64,000 bases of DNA from positions 1,360,489-1,424,488 of the forward strand of contig NZ_NJGY01000001.1 of assembly GCF_002250505.1 (NCBI RefSeq), in the 5' to 3' direction. The first letter of the stretch is position 1; every line of letters starts with the position of its first letter. This DNA comes from Janthinobacterium sp. PC23-8. GTDB lineage: Bacteria > Pseudomonadota > Gammaproteobacteria > Burkholderiales > Burkholderiaceae_D. The notes below the pieces were generated by a model. That model saw nothing but the letters and a program-made list of their open reading frames with translations, was not told the origin of the DNA and searched no databases. Made by a program: the position numbers and the translations under genes. Positions 63,497-64,000 of the stretch are shown here, piece by piece.

Positions 63497-63523
63497 GGGG
63501 TCAGACCCGTCGGGTCTGACCCC
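63497..63523 (-). terminator. Perfect 12-bp hairpin downstream of plsY
   Basis: GGGGTCAGACCC and GGGTCTGACCCC pair around a 3-nt loop. On the minus strand it follows plsY directly and is trailed by AGTTTTCTG. It probably terminates plsY; this palindrome type is common in betaproteobacterial spacers. Confidence 0.75.
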
Positions 63524-63528
63524 TGATT

Positions 63529-64000
63529 TTACTTTGTCTTGCTGCCAGCCGCTTTTGCACCATCTTTCTTCGCGCCGATCTTGCTCTCTTTGCCAGCGAG
63601 CAAGTTGGCGATATTCTGGCTGTGACGATACGCCAGCAGCACGCTCATGACCACCACCGACAACAGGATCGCGTCGACGCCGAACAGCAGTCCATAATAA
63701 AACGGCGCGAACAGGGCCGCCAGCAACGCCGCCAGCGAGGAATAGCGGAAGGCGTAGGCAATGATCAGCCAGGTCGCCAGGGTGGCCAGGCCCAGCCAGG
63801 GATTGATGCCCAGCAGCACGCCCAGCGCCGTGGCGACGCCCTTGCCGCCGATAAAGCGGAAGAACACGGGCCACAAGTGGCCGAGGAAGACGGCGATGGC
63901 GACCAGCGCCACAGCGGTCTCGTCCACGCCCAGGTCGAATGCAAAATGGTTGGCCAGGAACACGGCCAGCCAGCCCTTGGCGCCGTCGCCCAGCAGGGTC
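63529..64000 (-). CDS. plsY: Glycerol-3-phosphate acyltransferase PlsY, 5'-truncated
   Basis: The frame is open to the window edge, so the N-terminus lies beyond it. The visible 157 residues have the PlsY motifs [32 protein letters not shown] and a hydrophobic C-terminal half with [20 protein letters not shown]. PlsY acylates glycerol 3-phosphate from acyl phosphate at the membrane. The basic alanine-rich tail (about 20 residues) is longer than in many homologues. plsY near tsaD is a frequent arrangement; here they are about 21 kb apart. Confidence 0.95.
   Translation of the reverse strand, partial: TLLGDGAKGWLAVFLANHFAFDLGVDETAVALVAIAVFLGHLWPVFFRFIGGKGVATALGVLLGINPWLGLATLATWLIIAYAFRYSSLAALLAALFAPFYYGLLFGVDAILLSVVVMSVLLAYRHSQNIANLLAGKESKIGAKKDGAKAAGSKTK

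Overview
The window is high-G+C DNA whose housekeeping core points to a betaproteobacterium of the Burkholderiales, most likely Oxalobacteraceae (Janthinobacterium/Duganella/Massilia group). The evidence is a minus-strand rpsU-yqeY-dnaG-rpoD block with a CAU-anticodon tRNA next to it, and aroG, tsaD and plsY nearby. The genus is inferred from protein style only; no search was run.

Layout. 1-1.1 kb: end of a KaiC-like ATPase gene, a receiver-only response regulator and an FKBP isomerase. 1.4-3.9 kb: an AT-richer insert with a ParA-like ATPase coupled to an AlbA_2/HATPase protein and a small basic protein. 4.0-11.7 kb: a fructan/fructose locus with a ROK regulator, a lipoprotein GH32 levanase carrying a nested domain insertion, an RbsD/FucU mutarotase and an Frc-type ABC importer. 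12.2-24.8 kb: the most unusual region, two convergent operons around an AraC regulator. One encodes thioredoxin, unknown protein X1, an SbmA/BacA-type ABC transporter and a TonB receptor. The other encodes TldE, TldD, thioredoxin reductase, a second thioredoxin and unknown protein X2. Both operons are preceded by copies of the same 40-nt element at the same distance from a -10-like box, and X1 and X2 look like distant homologues. I read this as one co-regulated peptide uptake, reduction and proteolysis (or peptide maturation) system. 24.9-27.7 kb: an SF1 helicase fused to a RelE-like N-terminus and C-terminal ankyrin repeats.

27.9-31.5 kb is a small degenerate island inside the CAU tRNA gene. 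It is bounded by a 46-bp direct repeat of the tRNA 3' end and holds a GNAT/small-protein pair, IS21, AAA-ATPase and resolvase remnants, and a DUF2806 gene. No integrase remains. 31.7-37.1 kb is the macromolecular synthesis block. 37.3-43.5 kb has single housekeeping genes (HI0933-like flavoprotein, YbiB, AroG, NirD-like, TsaD, a zinc peptidase). 43.5-46.4 kb holds a 164-bp inverted-repeat element, an ATP-grasp protein and a PLP decarboxylase.

46.5-55.7 kb is a tightly overlapping nine-gene minus-strand operon: KAS III, 3-beta-HSD-like reductase, metallo-beta-lactamase-fold hydrolase, F390-synthetase-like adenylating enzyme, PAP2 phosphatase, FA_hydroxylase-type and acyl desaturases, DUF4166 protein and a membrane-SDR fusion. 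It resembles an alternative Ole-type (acyl condensation) lipid pathway. 55.8-64 kb: an ion channel, a KefB-type antiporter, a YdjM-like membrane protein, a DUF2157/GDYXXLXY pair, DUF427, a DsbA-family oxidoreductase and a 5'-truncated plsY.
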